The notes under the pieces were generated by a model. That model saw only the letters and a list, made by a program, of their open reading frames with translations, was not told where the DNA came from and made no database searches. Of a stretch of 64,000 nucleotides of DNA, positions 45,560 through 54,683 are shown one piece after another. The translations under genes were made by a program, and so were the position numbers. Where the stretch lies: assembly GCF_014268585.2 (NCBI RefSeq), contig NZ_CP077092.1, forward strand, positions 5,989,501 through 6,053,500. Reading direction: 5' to 3'. The first letter of the stretch is position 1. Every line of letters starts with the position of its first letter. The DNA comes from Pseudomonas iranensis (lineage in GTDB: Bacteria; Pseudomonadota; Gammaproteobacteria; Pseudomonadales; Pseudomonadaceae).

Positions 45560-47469
45560 CAGGACAACGCCTCCAGCTCCGCCTGCATGATTTCCAGGGT
45601 TTCCAGGGCTTCCATCCAGGCTTCTTCCAGCTCGGCTTCACGCACCTTCAATTTCGCCTGTTCGGCGAGCAGATCACGCAATTCATTCTTGCGTGCCGGC
45701 TCGTAGATATCGCTGTCACCCAGGCTGGCATCGACCTTGGCCAGTTTCTCGTGCAGCTTGCCCAGTTCGGCTTCGAGCTTGTCGGCCTCGCGCTTGTGCG
45801 GCGCCAGTTGCTGACGCAACGCTGCCGCCGCTTGGCGTTGCGCTTTCTTGTCGGTCTTGTCCGGGTTGACCGGCGTGTTGCTGACCGGCGCATTGCGCTG
45901 ACGGTATTCCACCAGCCAGCGTGCGTAGTCTTCGAGATCGCCGTCGAACTCTTCGACCTTGCCGTCGGCGACCAGATAGAAGTTGTCGGTGGTGCTCTTG
46001 AGCAAGTGCCGATCGTGAGAAACCACCAGCACCGCACCGCTGAATTCCTGCAGGGCCATGGTCAGCGCCAGACGCATTTCCAGGTCGAGGTGGTTGGTCG
46101 GTTCGTCGAGCAGCAGCAGGTTCGGCCGCTCCCAAGCGATCAAGGCAAGGGCCAGACGGGCCTTCTCGCCACCGGAGAAATTCAGCACCGGCTCATCGAT
46201 GCGTGCGCCCCGGAAGTCGAAGCCGCCGAGGAAGTCGCGCAGGGTCTGCTCGCGTTCACTCGGCGCCAGACGCTGCAAGTGCAGCAATGGGCTGGCCTTG
46301 GAGTCGAGCGAGTCGAGCTGATGCTGGGCAAAGTAGCCGACCACGGTGTTTTCGCCACGGGTCAGGCGCCCGGCCAGCGGTTCGAGCTCGCCGGCGAGGT
46401 TCTTGATCAGCGTCGATTTACCCGCACCGTTCGGCCCAAGCAGACCGATCCGCGCACCCGGGGTCAGTTGCAGCTTGACCTTCTCGAGGATGGTCTTGTC
46501 GCCATAACCCAAGCGTGCATCGGACAGGTCGATCAGTGGGCTGGAGATCTTGGTCGACTCGCGGAAGGCGAAGTCGAACGGCGAATCGACGTGGGCCGCC
46601 GACAATTCTTCCATGCGCTCCAGCGCCTTGATCCGGCTCTGCGCCTGACGGGCCTTGGTCGCTTGCGCCTTGAAGCGGGCGATGTAGCTTTCCATGTGCG
46701 CACGCTGCGCCTGCTGCTTCTCGTAGGCTTGTTGCTGCTGGGCCAGACGCTCGGCGCGGGCGCGTTCGAACGCGGTGTAGCCGCCCCGGTAGAGGGTCAG
46801 TTTGCGCTGATCGACATGGGCGACGTGATCGACCACTTCGTCGAGGAAATCCCGGTCGTGGGAAATCAGCAGCAAGGTACCCGGATAACTCTTCAGCCAC
46901 TCTTCGAGCCAGATGATCGCGTCGAGATCCAAGTGGTTGGTCGGTTCGTCGAGCAGCAGCAGATCCGACGGGCACATCAGTGCCTGCGCCAGATTCAGAC
47001 GCATCCGCCAGCCACCGGAGAAATCTCCTACCTGACGATCCATCTGCTCATTGGTGAAACCAAGACCGGCGAGCAGCTTGCGCGCCCGCGCATCGGCGGT
47101 GTAGCCGTCGGCGCTGTCGAGTTCGGCGTGCAGGCGCGCCAGTGCGGTGCCGTCATGGGCCTCTTCGGCAGCGGCAAGCTCGCGTTGCACCTCGCGCAGA
47201 CGCAGGTCGCCATCGAGCACATAATCGACCGCCAGGCGTTCGAGCGTGTCGACCTCCTGGCGCATATGCGCGATACGCCAGTCGGCCGGCAGCAGGCAGT
47301 CGCCCGAGTCCGGGTGCAACTCGCCGCGCAGCAGGGCGAACAGGCTGGATTTGCCGGCACCGTTGGCGCCGATGAGGCCGGCTTTGTGGCCGGCGTGCAG
47401 GGTCAGCTCGGCGTCTTCTAGCAGACGTTGCGGGCCACGCTGTAAAGTCAGGTTCTGAAGTCGGATCAT
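45559..47469 (-). CDS. yheS: ABC-F family ATPase, YheS type
   Basis: A cytosolic ribosome-associated ATPase with two ABC domains and no membrane part; 636 residues, the size of E. coli YheS. Walker A motifs are GANGAGKSS (near 37) and GPNGAGKST (near 350). Signatures are GDFSGGWRMRLNL and LNFSGGEKARLAL, and Walker B motifs are LLLLDEPTNHLDL in both halves. The interdomain linker (ARAERLAQQQQAYEKQQAQ) and a C-terminal coiled coil (EADKLEAELGKLHEKLAKVD) are present. ABC-F proteins act on the ribosomal E-site in translation. It is upstream of the MscS gene. Confidence 0.92.
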   Translation of the reverse strand: MIRLQNLTLQRGPQRLLEDAELTLHAGHKAGLIGANGAGKSSLFALLRGELHPDSGDCLLPADWRIAHMRQEVDTLERLAVDYVLDGDLRLREVQRELAAAEEAHDGTALARLHAELDSADGYTADARARKLLAGLGFTNEQMDRQVGDFSGGWRMRLNLAQALMCPSDLLLLDEPTNHLDLDAIIWLEEWLKSYPGTLLLISHDRDFLDEVVDHVAHVDQRKLTLYRGGYTAFERARAERLAQQQQAYEKQQAQRAHMESYIARFKAQATKARQAQSRIKALERMEELSAAHVDSPFDFAFRESTKISSPLIDLSDARLGYGDKTILEKVKLQLTPGARIGLLGPNGAGKSTLIKNLAGELEPLAGRLTRGENTVVGYFAQHQLDSLDSKASPLLHLQRLAPSEREQTLRDFLGGFDFRGARIDEPVLNFSGGEKARLALALIAWERPNLLLLDEPTNHLDLEMRLALTMALQEFSGAVLVVSHDRHLLKSTTDNFYLVADGKVEEFDGDLEDYARWLVEYRQRNAPVSNTPVNPDKTDKKAQRQAAAALRQQLAPHKREADKLEAELGKLHEKLAKVDASLGDSDIYEPARKNELRDLLAEQAKLKVREAELEEAWMEALETLEIMQAELEALS

Positions 47470-47519
47470 AATGGCGGCGGAGTCTACCAGCTTCGCTCAC
47501 AACTGGCGCGAGTAGCACG

Positions 47520-47981
47520 ATGTCCTCTGACCTGTGGAGCTTTGCACTTGATGTCTACGCCCGGCCGGGCGTGGAAGATGCCTGCCTGCAATTGCAAACG
47601 GCGGGCGCCAATGTCTGCCTGCTGCTCTGCGGTTCATGGCTGGAGCAGCGCGCGGTGGCGTGCGATGAACCGCGCGTACGTCTGCTCAAGGCCTTGACCG
47701 CGCCGTGGGATATCGAAGTGGTGCAGCCGCTGCGAAGCCTGCGCCTGCAATGGAAAGCGCGGGCCGTCGACGATGCGGTGGTAGCCGGCATGCGCGAGCA
47801 GATCAAATCACTGGAGCTTGAAGCTGAGCGCACCTTGCTGTCACGGCTCGAAGGTGTGGCGCAGGAGTGGACGCGCAACGATGCAGGTTCGGTGACCTGG
47901 CTTGAGGGCTTGGCCGGCAATGCCGCCAGCCTGAACCGCGACGCGCTGCAAGTGCTGCGCGTCGCGGCAACCGGCACTTAG
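47520..47981 (+). CDS. TIGR02444 family protein
   Basis: A 153-residue protein of a family limited largely to gammaproteobacteria. SSDLWSFALDVYARPGVEDACLQLQ at the start and GANVCLLLCGSWLEQR near residue 28 are the characteristic blocks. The rest is helical and charged. No catalytic motif is visible and the function is unknown. It is divergent from the ABC-F gene by 50 bases and its last four bases overlap the convergent algP stop. Confidence 0.85.
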   Translation: MSSDLWSFALDVYARPGVEDACLQLQTAGANVCLLLCGSWLEQRAVACDEPRVRLLKALTAPWDIEVVQPLRSLRLQWKARAVDDAVVAGMREQIKSLELEAERTLLSRLEGVAQEWTRNDAGSVTWLEGLAGNAASLNRDALQVLRVAATGT

Positions 47982-49198
47982 GAAGCGCTGGTCGGGGTGC
48001 TGCTGACGTTCGACGAAGCGGCTGGCGCTGGCGCAGTCGAAGGGGTCGAGTGAGTGGCGGACGACGGTGCCGACGCAGCTGGAGCAGCCGGGGTAGCGGC
48101 AGTGGCAGGCTTGGCTGCTGGAGCAGTAGCCGGTTTGGTCGCGGCTGGCTTGGCAGCTGCAGGCTTTTTCAGCGCTGGTTTTGCGGCTGGCTTGGCGGCC
48201 GGTTTTGCAGCAGCGGTCGCAGGCTTGGCAGCAGCGGGTTTCGCAGCTGGCTTGGCGGCCGGTTTCGCAGCGGTTTTTGCCGCAGGTTTTGCTGCCGATG
48301 TTGCGGCTGGTTTGGCAGCCGGTTTTACCGCCACTTTCGCAGCAGGTTTGGCGGCGGCCGGCTTGGCCGCAGTCTTGGCAGCAGGCTTCGCAGCGGCAGT
48401 CTTGGCAGCAGGCTTCGCAGCGGCAGTCTTGGCAGCAGGTTTTGCTGCTGGTTTCGCTGCTGCTTTGGCAGCAGGTTTGGCGGCTGCGGTTTTCGCCGGT
48501 GCAGCTTTGCTCGCGGCCGGTTTTGCAGCGGCTTTGGCAGGGGTGGCTTTCACTGCTGGCTTGGCTGCAGCAGGTTTGGCTGCGGTGGTTTTAGCCGCCG
48601 GTTTTGCCGCGCTCGCCGCCGGCTTCTTCGCTGCAGTTTTCGCCGCTGGTTTGGCAGCCGCTTTCACTGGCGCCTTGGCCGCTGGTTTGGCGGCGGTTTT
48701 CGCAACAGCAGGTTTCGCCGCAGCGGTCTTCGCCGGGGCTTTGCTTGCAGCAGGCTTGGCAGCAACTTTCTTCGCTGGTGCTGTTGCCGGTGTGGCCGAG
48801 CGCGACGACAGAACTTTGCCCACTGCTTCCTGCACGCGGCCAACACCCTGGGCCAGTTTCAGGCTTTCCTGGGCATCGCGCTTGAGCTGCAGAATGTAGC
48901 TGCGGGTTTCGGACTGACGATCTTTCAAAGCGTCCAACAGGTCTTCGAGTTCTTTCACGGCAGCCTTGGCTTTGTTCTGTGCCTTGGCTTTGCCGGCGGT
49001 GGCGGCGTCCTGCAATTTGGTGCGCGATTTGTGCAGTTTTTCCTGCGCCTTGCCACGCTGTTTTTCCAGCTTGGCGAGCAGTTTTTCAGCATCAGCCAAG
49101 GCTTGCGAGCAAGCGTTTTCCAAATGCTCGAGCAGGCTGCCCGACAACTGTTGGAGTAAGTGCAACGGAGTATTTACAGGCTTCTTGGTGGCCGACAT
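47978..49198 (-). CDS. algP: AlgP, histone H1-like protein with KPAA repeats
   Basis: A DNA-binding regulator (AlgR3) linked in P. aeruginosa to alginate genes; 406 residues. Residues 1-135 are a charged coiled-coil domain (LHLLQQLSGSLLEHLENACSQ, LLAKLEKQRGKAQEKLHKS, LEDLLDALKDRQSETRSYIL). Residues from about 138 to 392 are a lysine/alanine/proline tail of KPAA-type repeats resembling histone H1. The tail ends in a Ser/Ala/Thr stretch. The ATG at 49198 follows GGAGGTAAACC. Repeat number varies between strains in this gene family. Neighbours algQ and algR complete the usual regulatory region. Confidence 0.93.
   Translation of the reverse strand: MSATKKPVNTPLHLLQQLSGSLLEHLENACSQALADAEKLLAKLEKQRGKAQEKLHKSRTKLQDAATAGKAKAQNKAKAAVKELEDLLDALKDRQSETRSYILQLKRDAQESLKLAQGVGRVQEAVGKVLSSRSATPATAPAKKVAAKPAASKAPAKTAAAKPAVAKTAAKPAAKAPVKAAAKPAAKTAAKKPAASAAKPAAKTTAAKPAAAKPAVKATPAKAAAKPAASKAAPAKTAAAKPAAKAAAKPAAKPAAKTAAAKPAAKTAAAKPAAKTAAKPAAAKPAAKVAVKPAAKPAATSAAKPAAKTAAKPAAKPAAKPAAAKPATAAAKPAAKPAAKPALKKPAAAKPAATKPATAPAAKPATAATPAAPAASAPSSATHSTPSTAPAPAASSNVSSTPTSAS
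48020..48790. repeat. KPAA-coding tandem repeat tract in algP
   Basis: About 770 bases of imperfect 9-15 base units around GCAGGTTTGGC/GGCTTGGC (plus strand) encode the KPAAK-type tail. Such tracts can expand or contract in frame. The complementary strand is also open for hundreds of codons only because of this repetitiveness. Confidence 0.88.
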
Positions 49199-49390
49199 GG
49201 TTTACCTCCTGGCTGACGTGAGTGCGGCTCATACTAGACCTCTGCTGATACCGCCGCTAGGGCATGTTGACAGTATCTGCACCGTTGCGTTGCACCGAAG
49301 CCGAAATGTTCTGCGCGCGGGAAAAAGCAGTTCACCGATGCAGACGTTTGCACTGGCATAATCCCCCGCATCCCAGGTCGGAGAGTGCCC

Positions 49391-50056
49391 ATGTCGCGCT
49401 ACTTTATTTTGTCCCTCTGCGTGTTTTTTTCGGCGGCGTATGCCGATGAAAAAAACACGGCGAACGATGCTCATGATCTGGCTTACAGCCTCGGTGCCAG
49501 CCTCGGCGAACGGCTGCGCCAAGAGGTGCCGCAGTTGCAGATCCAGGCGCTGATCGAAGGTCTGCAACAGGCGTATCAGGGCAAGCCGCTGGCGCTGAGT
49601 GAAGCGCGTATCGAACAGATTCTGGCCGACCACGAATCGCGCAATGCCGAGCAGGCATCACTGCAATCGAGCGACGCGGCGATGGAAAACGAGCAACGCT
49701 TTCTCAGTGCGGAAAAAGCCAAACCGGGGGTGAAGGAACTGGCCGACGGCATCCTTCTGACTGAACTGGTTCCGGGCACTGGCGCCAAGGCCGGCCCGGA
49801 CGGCAAAGTGCAGGTGCTGTATGTCGGCAAGCTGCCGGATGGCACCGTGTTCGATCAGAACACCCAGCCGCAATGGTTCAACCTCGACAGCGTGATCGCC
49901 GGTTGGCGCACCGCCTTGCAGAACATGCCGGTGGGGGCGAAATGGCGGCTGGTGATTCCATCGGATCAAGCCTATGGCTCCGACGGTGCCGGCGACCTGA
50001 TCGCGCCGTTCACGCCTCTGGTTTTCGAAGTGGAATTGCGTGGCGCGACGAGCTGA
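49391..50056 (+). CDS. FKBP-type peptidyl-prolyl isomerase
   Basis: A 221-residue periplasmic isomerase and probable chaperone. The signal peptide ends near AAYA-DE (residue 17). An N-terminal helical dimerisation domain (AHDLAYSLGASLGERLRQE) follows, then the FKBP catalytic domain from about residue 115 (VQVLYVGKLPDGTVFDQN, VIAGWRTALQNMPVGAKWRLVIP, AYGSDGAGDLIAPFTPLVFEVEL). The ATG at 49391 is preferred to an in-frame GTG at 49385. The domain order matches the Mip/FkpA class. It shares a bidirectional terminator with the convergent algQ gene. Confidence 0.92.
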   Translation: MSRYFILSLCVFFSAAYADEKNTANDAHDLAYSLGASLGERLRQEVPQLQIQALIEGLQQAYQGKPLALSEARIEQILADHESRNAEQASLQSSDAAMENEQRFLSAEKAKPGVKELADGILLTELVPGTGAKAGPDGKVQVLYVGKLPDGTVFDQNTQPQWFNLDSVIAGWRTALQNMPVGAKWRLVIPSDQAYGSDGAGDLIAPFTPLVFEVELRGATS

Positions 50057-50063
50057 TCAGGCA

Positions 50064-50100
50064 TAAAAAAACGGTGCGCTTTCGGGCGCACCGTTTTTTC
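50064..50100. terminator. Bidirectional terminator between the FKBP gene and algQ
   Basis: AAAAAAACGGTGCGC-TTTC-GGGCGCACCGTTTTTTC: a long GC stem with A and T tracts at both ends. Confidence 0.93.
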
Positions 50101-50114
50101 ATGAAGGACGTGGA

Positions 50115-50573
50115 TCAGGCCTGAACCGGATCTTCTTCCTTGTGTGCCGTGTGCAGCACTTCGATCAGGCAGTCTTCAAGTTCGAAGCGCTCATGCAGCA
50201 AGCCGCCCAATTCCTTGAATTTCTCCGCAACGCATTTGCCTTCATCGCACAGATCATTGAACGCGAGCAGCTTCTCGGTAATGACGTCGATGCGCGGGTA
50301 GATGGTCTCGGCGAGTTCCAGACCGCGCTTGTCGTTAAACGCCTTGGCTTCGCCAGTCAGCTGTTCATAGATTTCGAAGTGCCCCGCCGATACGTAATCG
50401 ACCAGCACGCCGCAGAATTCCTGCAAAGGCTTGCGGCTCTCGGACAGCGACTCAGGCTGCGCACCGAGCTTGTCGTAGGCGCCGATCAGCTCTTCACGCT
50501 CCTGCAACCAGCGGTCGATCAGCAGATGAACCCCACCCCAACGTTCCTGAGCATTCTGACAACTTTCGAGCAT
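50115..50573 (-). CDS. algQ: Anti-sigma-70 factor AlgQ/Rsd
   Basis: A 152-residue helical protein that binds sigma-70 region 4 and, in P. aeruginosa, favours alternative sigma factors and alginate. [20 protein letters not shown] is the standard start, followed by [23 protein letters not shown] near residue 65 and [21 protein letters not shown]. The ATG at 50573 is chosen because homologues start there and GGGAAGAGATCGCC precedes it. A longer in-frame ATG at 50600 is rejected. Together with 6S RNA in this window it gives two modulators of sigma-70 polymerase. Confidence 0.94.
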   Translation of the reverse strand: MLESCQNAQERWGGVHLLIDRWLQEREELIGAYDKLGAQPESLSESRKPLQEFCGVLVDYVSAGHFEIYEQLTGEAKAFNDKRGLELAETIYPRIDVITEKLLAFNDLCDEGKCVAEKFKELGGLLHERFELEDCLIEVLHTAHKEEDPVQA

Positions 50574-50754
50574 GGCGATCTCTCTTCCCTTGTGGGTCAT
50601 GCTGCTCTACACCCGCGCCCCTGTTGTGATTTGACTGGTGGACGATCGGGCAGAGCGTCATCGAGCAACATAAATCCAATGACACGTGCCGGCCAGATTA
50701 TGCCCGCACGCCTATGGCTTCAAGGTACGCAGGAGATAAAGTTCATACAAGTGT

Positions 50755-51306
50755 TTAATCCCTGACCAGCAGGTGGTGCGACGCTTCGTCGCTGACCGGT
50801 TGTTGCAGAGCGCCCCAGATCAGACGCAACAACTGATAAACCGCAAGGATCGACACCCCGACAAAAAACAGCAGGCTCCATTCCGGGATGCTCAGATCGA
50901 ACAGTGTCCAGGAGATGTCCGCACAATCGGCGCCGCCGTTGAACATCCGTTGCAAGGCGCAGATCCACGGCAGGTCGCTGAACAGTGACTCCACGGTTGG
51001 CGTGCATTTGACCAGTTGCAGCATCGAGTCACTCTGGATCAACACCTGCCGCCACGCAGCGGTGGTACCACCCAGACTGGCGCCGAGTGCAAACAGCCAG
51101 TACCACCATAAGCCAACGCGCCGAGGGCCATGCACCGCCGCCACGCCGCAGCCGATGCACAGCAATGTGAGGAACAATCGCTGCACCAGGCACAGACTGC
51201 AAGGCGTCAGGCCGACCGCATATTCGAGGTAATAGGAAGCTCCCAGAGCAAAGGCCCCCGCAATGAAAGCCATGAAGAACAAGGAGCGTGAGCAGGCCAA
51301 CGACAT
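50755..51306 (-). CDS. dsbH: Disulfide bond formation protein, DsbB family (DsbH)
   Basis: A 183-residue inner-membrane oxidoreductase that passes electrons from periplasmic DsbA to quinones. Four hydrophobic segments are seen. The first periplasmic pair is PCSLCLVQR near residue 35. The second loop carries Cys residues in LVKCTPTVES and ICALQ (about 100-117), plus GADCADI. The ATG at 51306 follows GAAAAGCC-type sequence. It lies between algQ and hemY as in other pseudomonads, where one of two dsbB-type genes is named dsbH. Confidence 0.9.
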   Translation of the reverse strand: MSLACSRSLFFMAFIAGAFALGASYYLEYAVGLTPCSLCLVQRLFLTLLCIGCGVAAVHGPRRVGLWWYWLFALGASLGGTTAAWRQVLIQSDSMLQLVKCTPTVESLFSDLPWICALQRMFNGGADCADISWTLFDLSIPEWSLLFFVGVSILAVYQLLRLIWGALQQPVSDEASHHLLVRD

Positions 51307-51522
51307 GGCTTTTCCGTAACAGTAGAGACAGACGGTTACGGTAGAGGAAAGCGTGTCAGCCTTTCAAGGCAAGGGCCTGCCGACAGTTCACCGCAGGTGT
51401 AGGGAAAACCCGACAGGCTCGATAGGAAACGGTGAAGCGCTCTGTAGGACTTTGTCTCTGGAGCGCAAAGAAGGGGAATTTTCGGTCATCAAAGTTCACG
51501 AGGGAGCATCCTCCCCCGCCCT

Positions 51523-52761
51523 TCAGACCTTTGCCGCAACCGGTAAAGGCGCCGCCAGCAGACGCTCGTCCAGCAGCCCCAGACCTTCCTGGAACAACTG
51601 ATTGCTGCGCTCGGTATCGCCAAGCTGTGCAAGCAGACGGGCCAACTCCGCACAGGTCTCCGGATTGCGCTGCACGCGCAAACTGCTCTCCAGATAGTCG
51701 CGAGCCTTGCCCCACAGGCTGGTTTGCAGACACAAGCGCCCGAGGGTCAGCAACAGACTCGGATCGGCCGGGTGCTCCTTGAGCCAGCCTTCAGCATTCT
51801 GCAACTGACGCGCAGGATCACTGCCACGAACCAGACCATAAAGCCGCGCCAGATGGCTGTCGTACTTGCGTTTGAGCGCTGTGCGCAGCACTTCTTCGGC
51901 TTCGACCTGAGCGCCCAACTGGCGCAGTTGCTCGGCATAGGCCAGCACCAAAGGTGCTTCCTGACGCTGCGCCGAAGTCAGCTGTTCCCACGCCCGCTTG
52001 AGCGATTGCAGACCCACCGTACCGTCTTCTTCGCGATGCGCTGCCAAGGACAGGTTCTCACCCCAGGCGCGACGCTCGAGTTCAGCCAGTTCCGCCGGCG
52101 GCAGGACCTTGTCCTTGCGCAGCTCCGGCAGCAGACGAATCACCGCCGGCCATTCGCCACGCTGCTGATGCAGACGTTGCAATTGACGCAATGTCTGCGC
52201 GCTGCGCGGATGCCGTTCATGCATTGCCTGCAAGGTCACCAGCGCACCGTCGGTGTCGCCACGATCGGTTTGCAGTTGCGCGTGACTGAGGGCGATCGCC
52301 AATTCAGCTTGCGGCTGACGCTCCAGCGCGCGTTCGAGCAAACGATCACTTTCTTCGTACTGACCTTGCTCGTTCGCCGCACGGGCGGCGCCGAGGTAAT
52401 ACAGCAGTGGCTGACGCTCGGCTTCCGCTGCGCGGGTCAAATGCCGCTGCGCGCTGGCCCAGCGACCTTCAGCCAGATCCAGTTGGCCGTGCTCGATCGC
52501 CACTTGCACGCGGCGGCTGCGATTGCGCCGCGACCACGGATTGACCACGCCGGTGGAGGTCATCACCAGCTCGACCAGCACCTTGATGCCCCAGAACAGC
52601 AGCCACAGCACCGCGATCACCGCCAGGGTCGCCCACAGGCTCGATTCGTAGCGGAAGCTCTTGTACGCCACCAGCACGTAACCGGAATGCTCGGCAATCG
52701 CCAGGCCCAGCGCTGCCGTCGCGGCGATGACCAGAAACACGATTACATAGAGGCGCTTCAT
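51523..52761 (-). CDS. hemY: HemY, TPR membrane protein of the haem gene cluster
   Basis: A 412-residue protein with two N-terminal hydrophobic segments (YVIVFLVIAATAALGLAIAE and LWATLAVIAVLWLLFWGIKVL). A long periplasmic or cytosolic array of TPR-like helices follows (LTRAAEAERQPLLYYLGAARAANEQGQYEESD). This is the proteobacterial HemY, not the protoporphyrinogen oxidase of the same name in Gram-positives. Its precise role in haem synthesis is not settled. The ATG overlaps the hemD-hemX stop by four bases (52758-52761), so the hemC-hemDX-hemY block is translationally coupled. Confidence 0.92.
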   Translation of the reverse strand: MKRLYVIVFLVIAATAALGLAIAEHSGYVLVAYKSFRYESSLWATLAVIAVLWLLFWGIKVLVELVMTSTGVVNPWSRRNRSRRVQVAIEHGQLDLAEGRWASAQRHLTRAAEAERQPLLYYLGAARAANEQGQYEESDRLLERALERQPQAELAIALSHAQLQTDRGDTDGALVTLQAMHERHPRSAQTLRQLQRLHQQRGEWPAVIRLLPELRKDKVLPPAELAELERRAWGENLSLAAHREEDGTVGLQSLKRAWEQLTSAQRQEAPLVLAYAEQLRQLGAQVEAEEVLRTALKRKYDSHLARLYGLVRGSDPARQLQNAEGWLKEHPADPSLLLTLGRLCLQTSLWGKARDYLESSLRVQRNPETCAELARLLAQLGDTERSNQLFQEGLGLLDERLLAAPLPVAAKV

Positions 52762-54683
52762 GGGGTCGCCTCCTGCGCAGCATTGGCGGCAGGCTTGGCG
52801 AACGGTTTCACCGATTCCTCGGCATTGACGTTACGTCGCTCCAGATACCCCTGCACCGCACTCAAGGTGCCGGCCAGATCCGGCGTCTTGACGGTGACCG
52901 GTTCCTTGCTCAGCTCGGCGACCTGTTCCAGCATGACTTTGCTTTGCGGATTGTCCGGGTTGAAATTGCCCTTGAGCACATCGCGTGCCTCGGCCAGCGC
53001 CTGGGTGTACACCGCCGCCTGACCGTTGAGCGCGGCCCACTGCGCCTGCTCCAGCGCCAGGCTCAGGGCCAGGCGCACCTGGCTCAGGCTCTGTCCGGCC
53101 AGCAACGGTTTAACATTTTTGTCAGCGTTGAAGTCGATGCGGATATAGCGCGACACCTTGTCCCACCACTGCGCCCAGCGACTGGCGCCATCGCCATCGG
53201 CGGTCAGGCCCAGCAATGACTCGCCGCGATCCTTGTACTCCGGCGCCAGCTCCGTGAGGTCGATGACCTGATCGCGCAGCGCGCCGAGACGCAGGAACAG
53301 CCCGGTGCGATCCGGCTGTTCGGTGCTGCGCAGGGCAACCAGGGTTTTCGCCACTTGCTCGCGCGCGGCGAAGGAGCCCGGATCGTTCTGTTCACGGAGA
53401 ATCTCATCGGCGCCTTGCACCAATGCCTGGGCGCTGCTGATGTCCTGCAACGCTGAAAGGCGCAGGCTGGCCAGACGCAGCAAGTGTTCGGCCTCGGCCA
53501 GACGCCAGTCCTTGCGGCTGGCGCCGAGGACGGTTTCCAGACGTTGATTGAGGCGCTGCTGATCGCCCTGCAATTGCGTCACCAGACGCTGGCGTTCGGC
53601 GAGTTCGTCAGCACCGGGCAACTGCGCCAGACGCTCGGTCAGACGCTGTTCGTTGAGCTTCAGACTCTGCGCCTGATCGTTCAACGCCTGCACCTGACTC
53701 GACTGTTGCTGCGTGTTGTTCTGCAGGTGGCGCACCTGCCAGACACCCCAGCCACCGATGGCGACACCGGCGGCACCGAGCAGCAAGGCGACAATCGCCA
53801 GTCCATTGCCTCGGCGCGGCTCTTTGGCCGGTGGTGGAGTTTCAACCTGGGCATCGAGCGCAGGCTGGACGTCATCTTTTGGCAAGGCTGTTTCGCTCAC
53901 GTATCCATCCTTTGCATTAGAAAACGGCACGGGACATTCCCGTAACGCCGTCAGCAAAGCCGCGGCACTTGCGCCGCGGCAATCCACAACTGTTTGAGCC
54001 CCGGCGGCACGTGCCAGCTCGGCGACCCTCGGGCTTGGAACAAACAACGGCAACTGCGCAATCTTCGGCCAGGCATCGCCGGCCATCTGCCGCAGGTGCT
54101 CGAAACCCTGTCCACTGCTGACCACCAGCCCGTTCAAGCGTTCCGCTTCGATCCGCCGTGGCAGCTCGTTTGACGGGTAGGCTGGCAGATCGCGGCGATA
54201 CAACTCCAGATACTCGACACTAGCACCAAGCGCGCGCAGGCGCTCGGCGAGCAGTTCACGACCGCCCTCGCCGCGCAGGATCATCACCTGCGCGCCGGAC
54301 TGGTCGAGCGCCTCGCGCAGACGCGGCAATTGCAGCAAGGCTTCACTGTCATCGCCGTCAGCCGGGAAGCTGACATCGAGACCATGCTCACGAAGAATGC
54401 CTGCGGTCGCCGCGCCGACGCTGAACCACGGCATGCTCAATGGCGCTGGGCCTTCGGACTGGAGCAGATCCACCGCGATCCGTGCCGCCGGTTTGCTGAC
54501 CACAATCACCGCGCTGCAAGCGGGCAATCGCGAAATCGCTTGGCGAATAGTGTCAGAGAGCGGCAGCGGAACAATGTCCAAAAGCGGCAGGCAACTGCTG
54601 AAAATCCCGTGCCCGGCCAACTGTTCGGCCAGCGCCGTGCAGTCATCCGCAGGGCGCGTCAGCAGCAGGCGCCAGGCCGTCAC
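52758..54683 (-). CDS. hemD: Fused uroporphyrinogen-III synthase HemD and membrane protein HemX
   Basis: A 641-codon single frame. Codons 1-261 are HemD, which cyclises hydroxymethylbilane to uroporphyrinogen III ([61 protein letters not shown]). From codon 262 it continues as HemX, with one membrane segment ([21 protein letters not shown]) and a coiled coil ([19 protein letters not shown]). In many pseudomonads these are two genes. Here no stop intervenes. A ribosome site AAGGATGGATAC and GTG at 53900 remain, in frame, and could still start a separate HemX. The ATG overlaps the hemC stop by four bases. Confidence 0.9.
   Translation of the reverse strand: MTAWRLLLTRPADDCTALAEQLAGHGIFSSCLPLLDIVPLPLSDTIRQAISRLPACSAVIVVSKPAARIAVDLLQSEGPAPLSMPWFSVGAATAGILREHGLDVSFPADGDDSEALLQLPRLREALDQSGAQVMILRGEGGRELLAERLRALGASVEYLELYRRDLPAYPSNELPRRIEAERLNGLVVSSGQGFEHLRQMAGDAWPKIAQLPLFVPSPRVAELARAAGAQTVVDCRGASAAALLTALRECPVPFSNAKDGYVSETALPKDDVQPALDAQVETPPPAKEPRRGNGLAIVALLLGAAGVAIGGWGVWQVRHLQNNTQQQSSQVQALNDQAQSLKLNEQRLTERLAQLPGADELAERQRLVTQLQGDQQRLNQRLETVLGASRKDWRLAEAEHLLRLASLRLSALQDISSAQALVQGADEILREQNDPGSFAAREQVAKTLVALRSTEQPDRTGLFLRLGALRDQVIDLTELAPEYKDRGESLLGLTADGDGASRWAQWWDKVSRYIRIDFNADKNVKPLLAGQSLSQVRLALSLALEQAQWAALNGQAAVYTQALAEARDVLKGNFNPDNPQSKVMLEQVAELSKEPVTVKTPDLAGTLSAVQGYLERRNVNAEESVKPFAKPAANAAQEATP

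Noticed and set aside
48050-49159. Plus-strand Gly/Arg/Cys/Ser-rich open frame and an Ala/Gly-rich one opposite algP
   Set aside because: They are open only because the KPAA-coding repeats lack stops in all frames. The AlgP frame has the recognised N-terminal domain and ribosome site.
51307-51522. Small open frames between dsbH and hemY
   Set aside because: Short, on both strands, without ribosome sites or recognisable motifs. The stretch is treated as non-coding.
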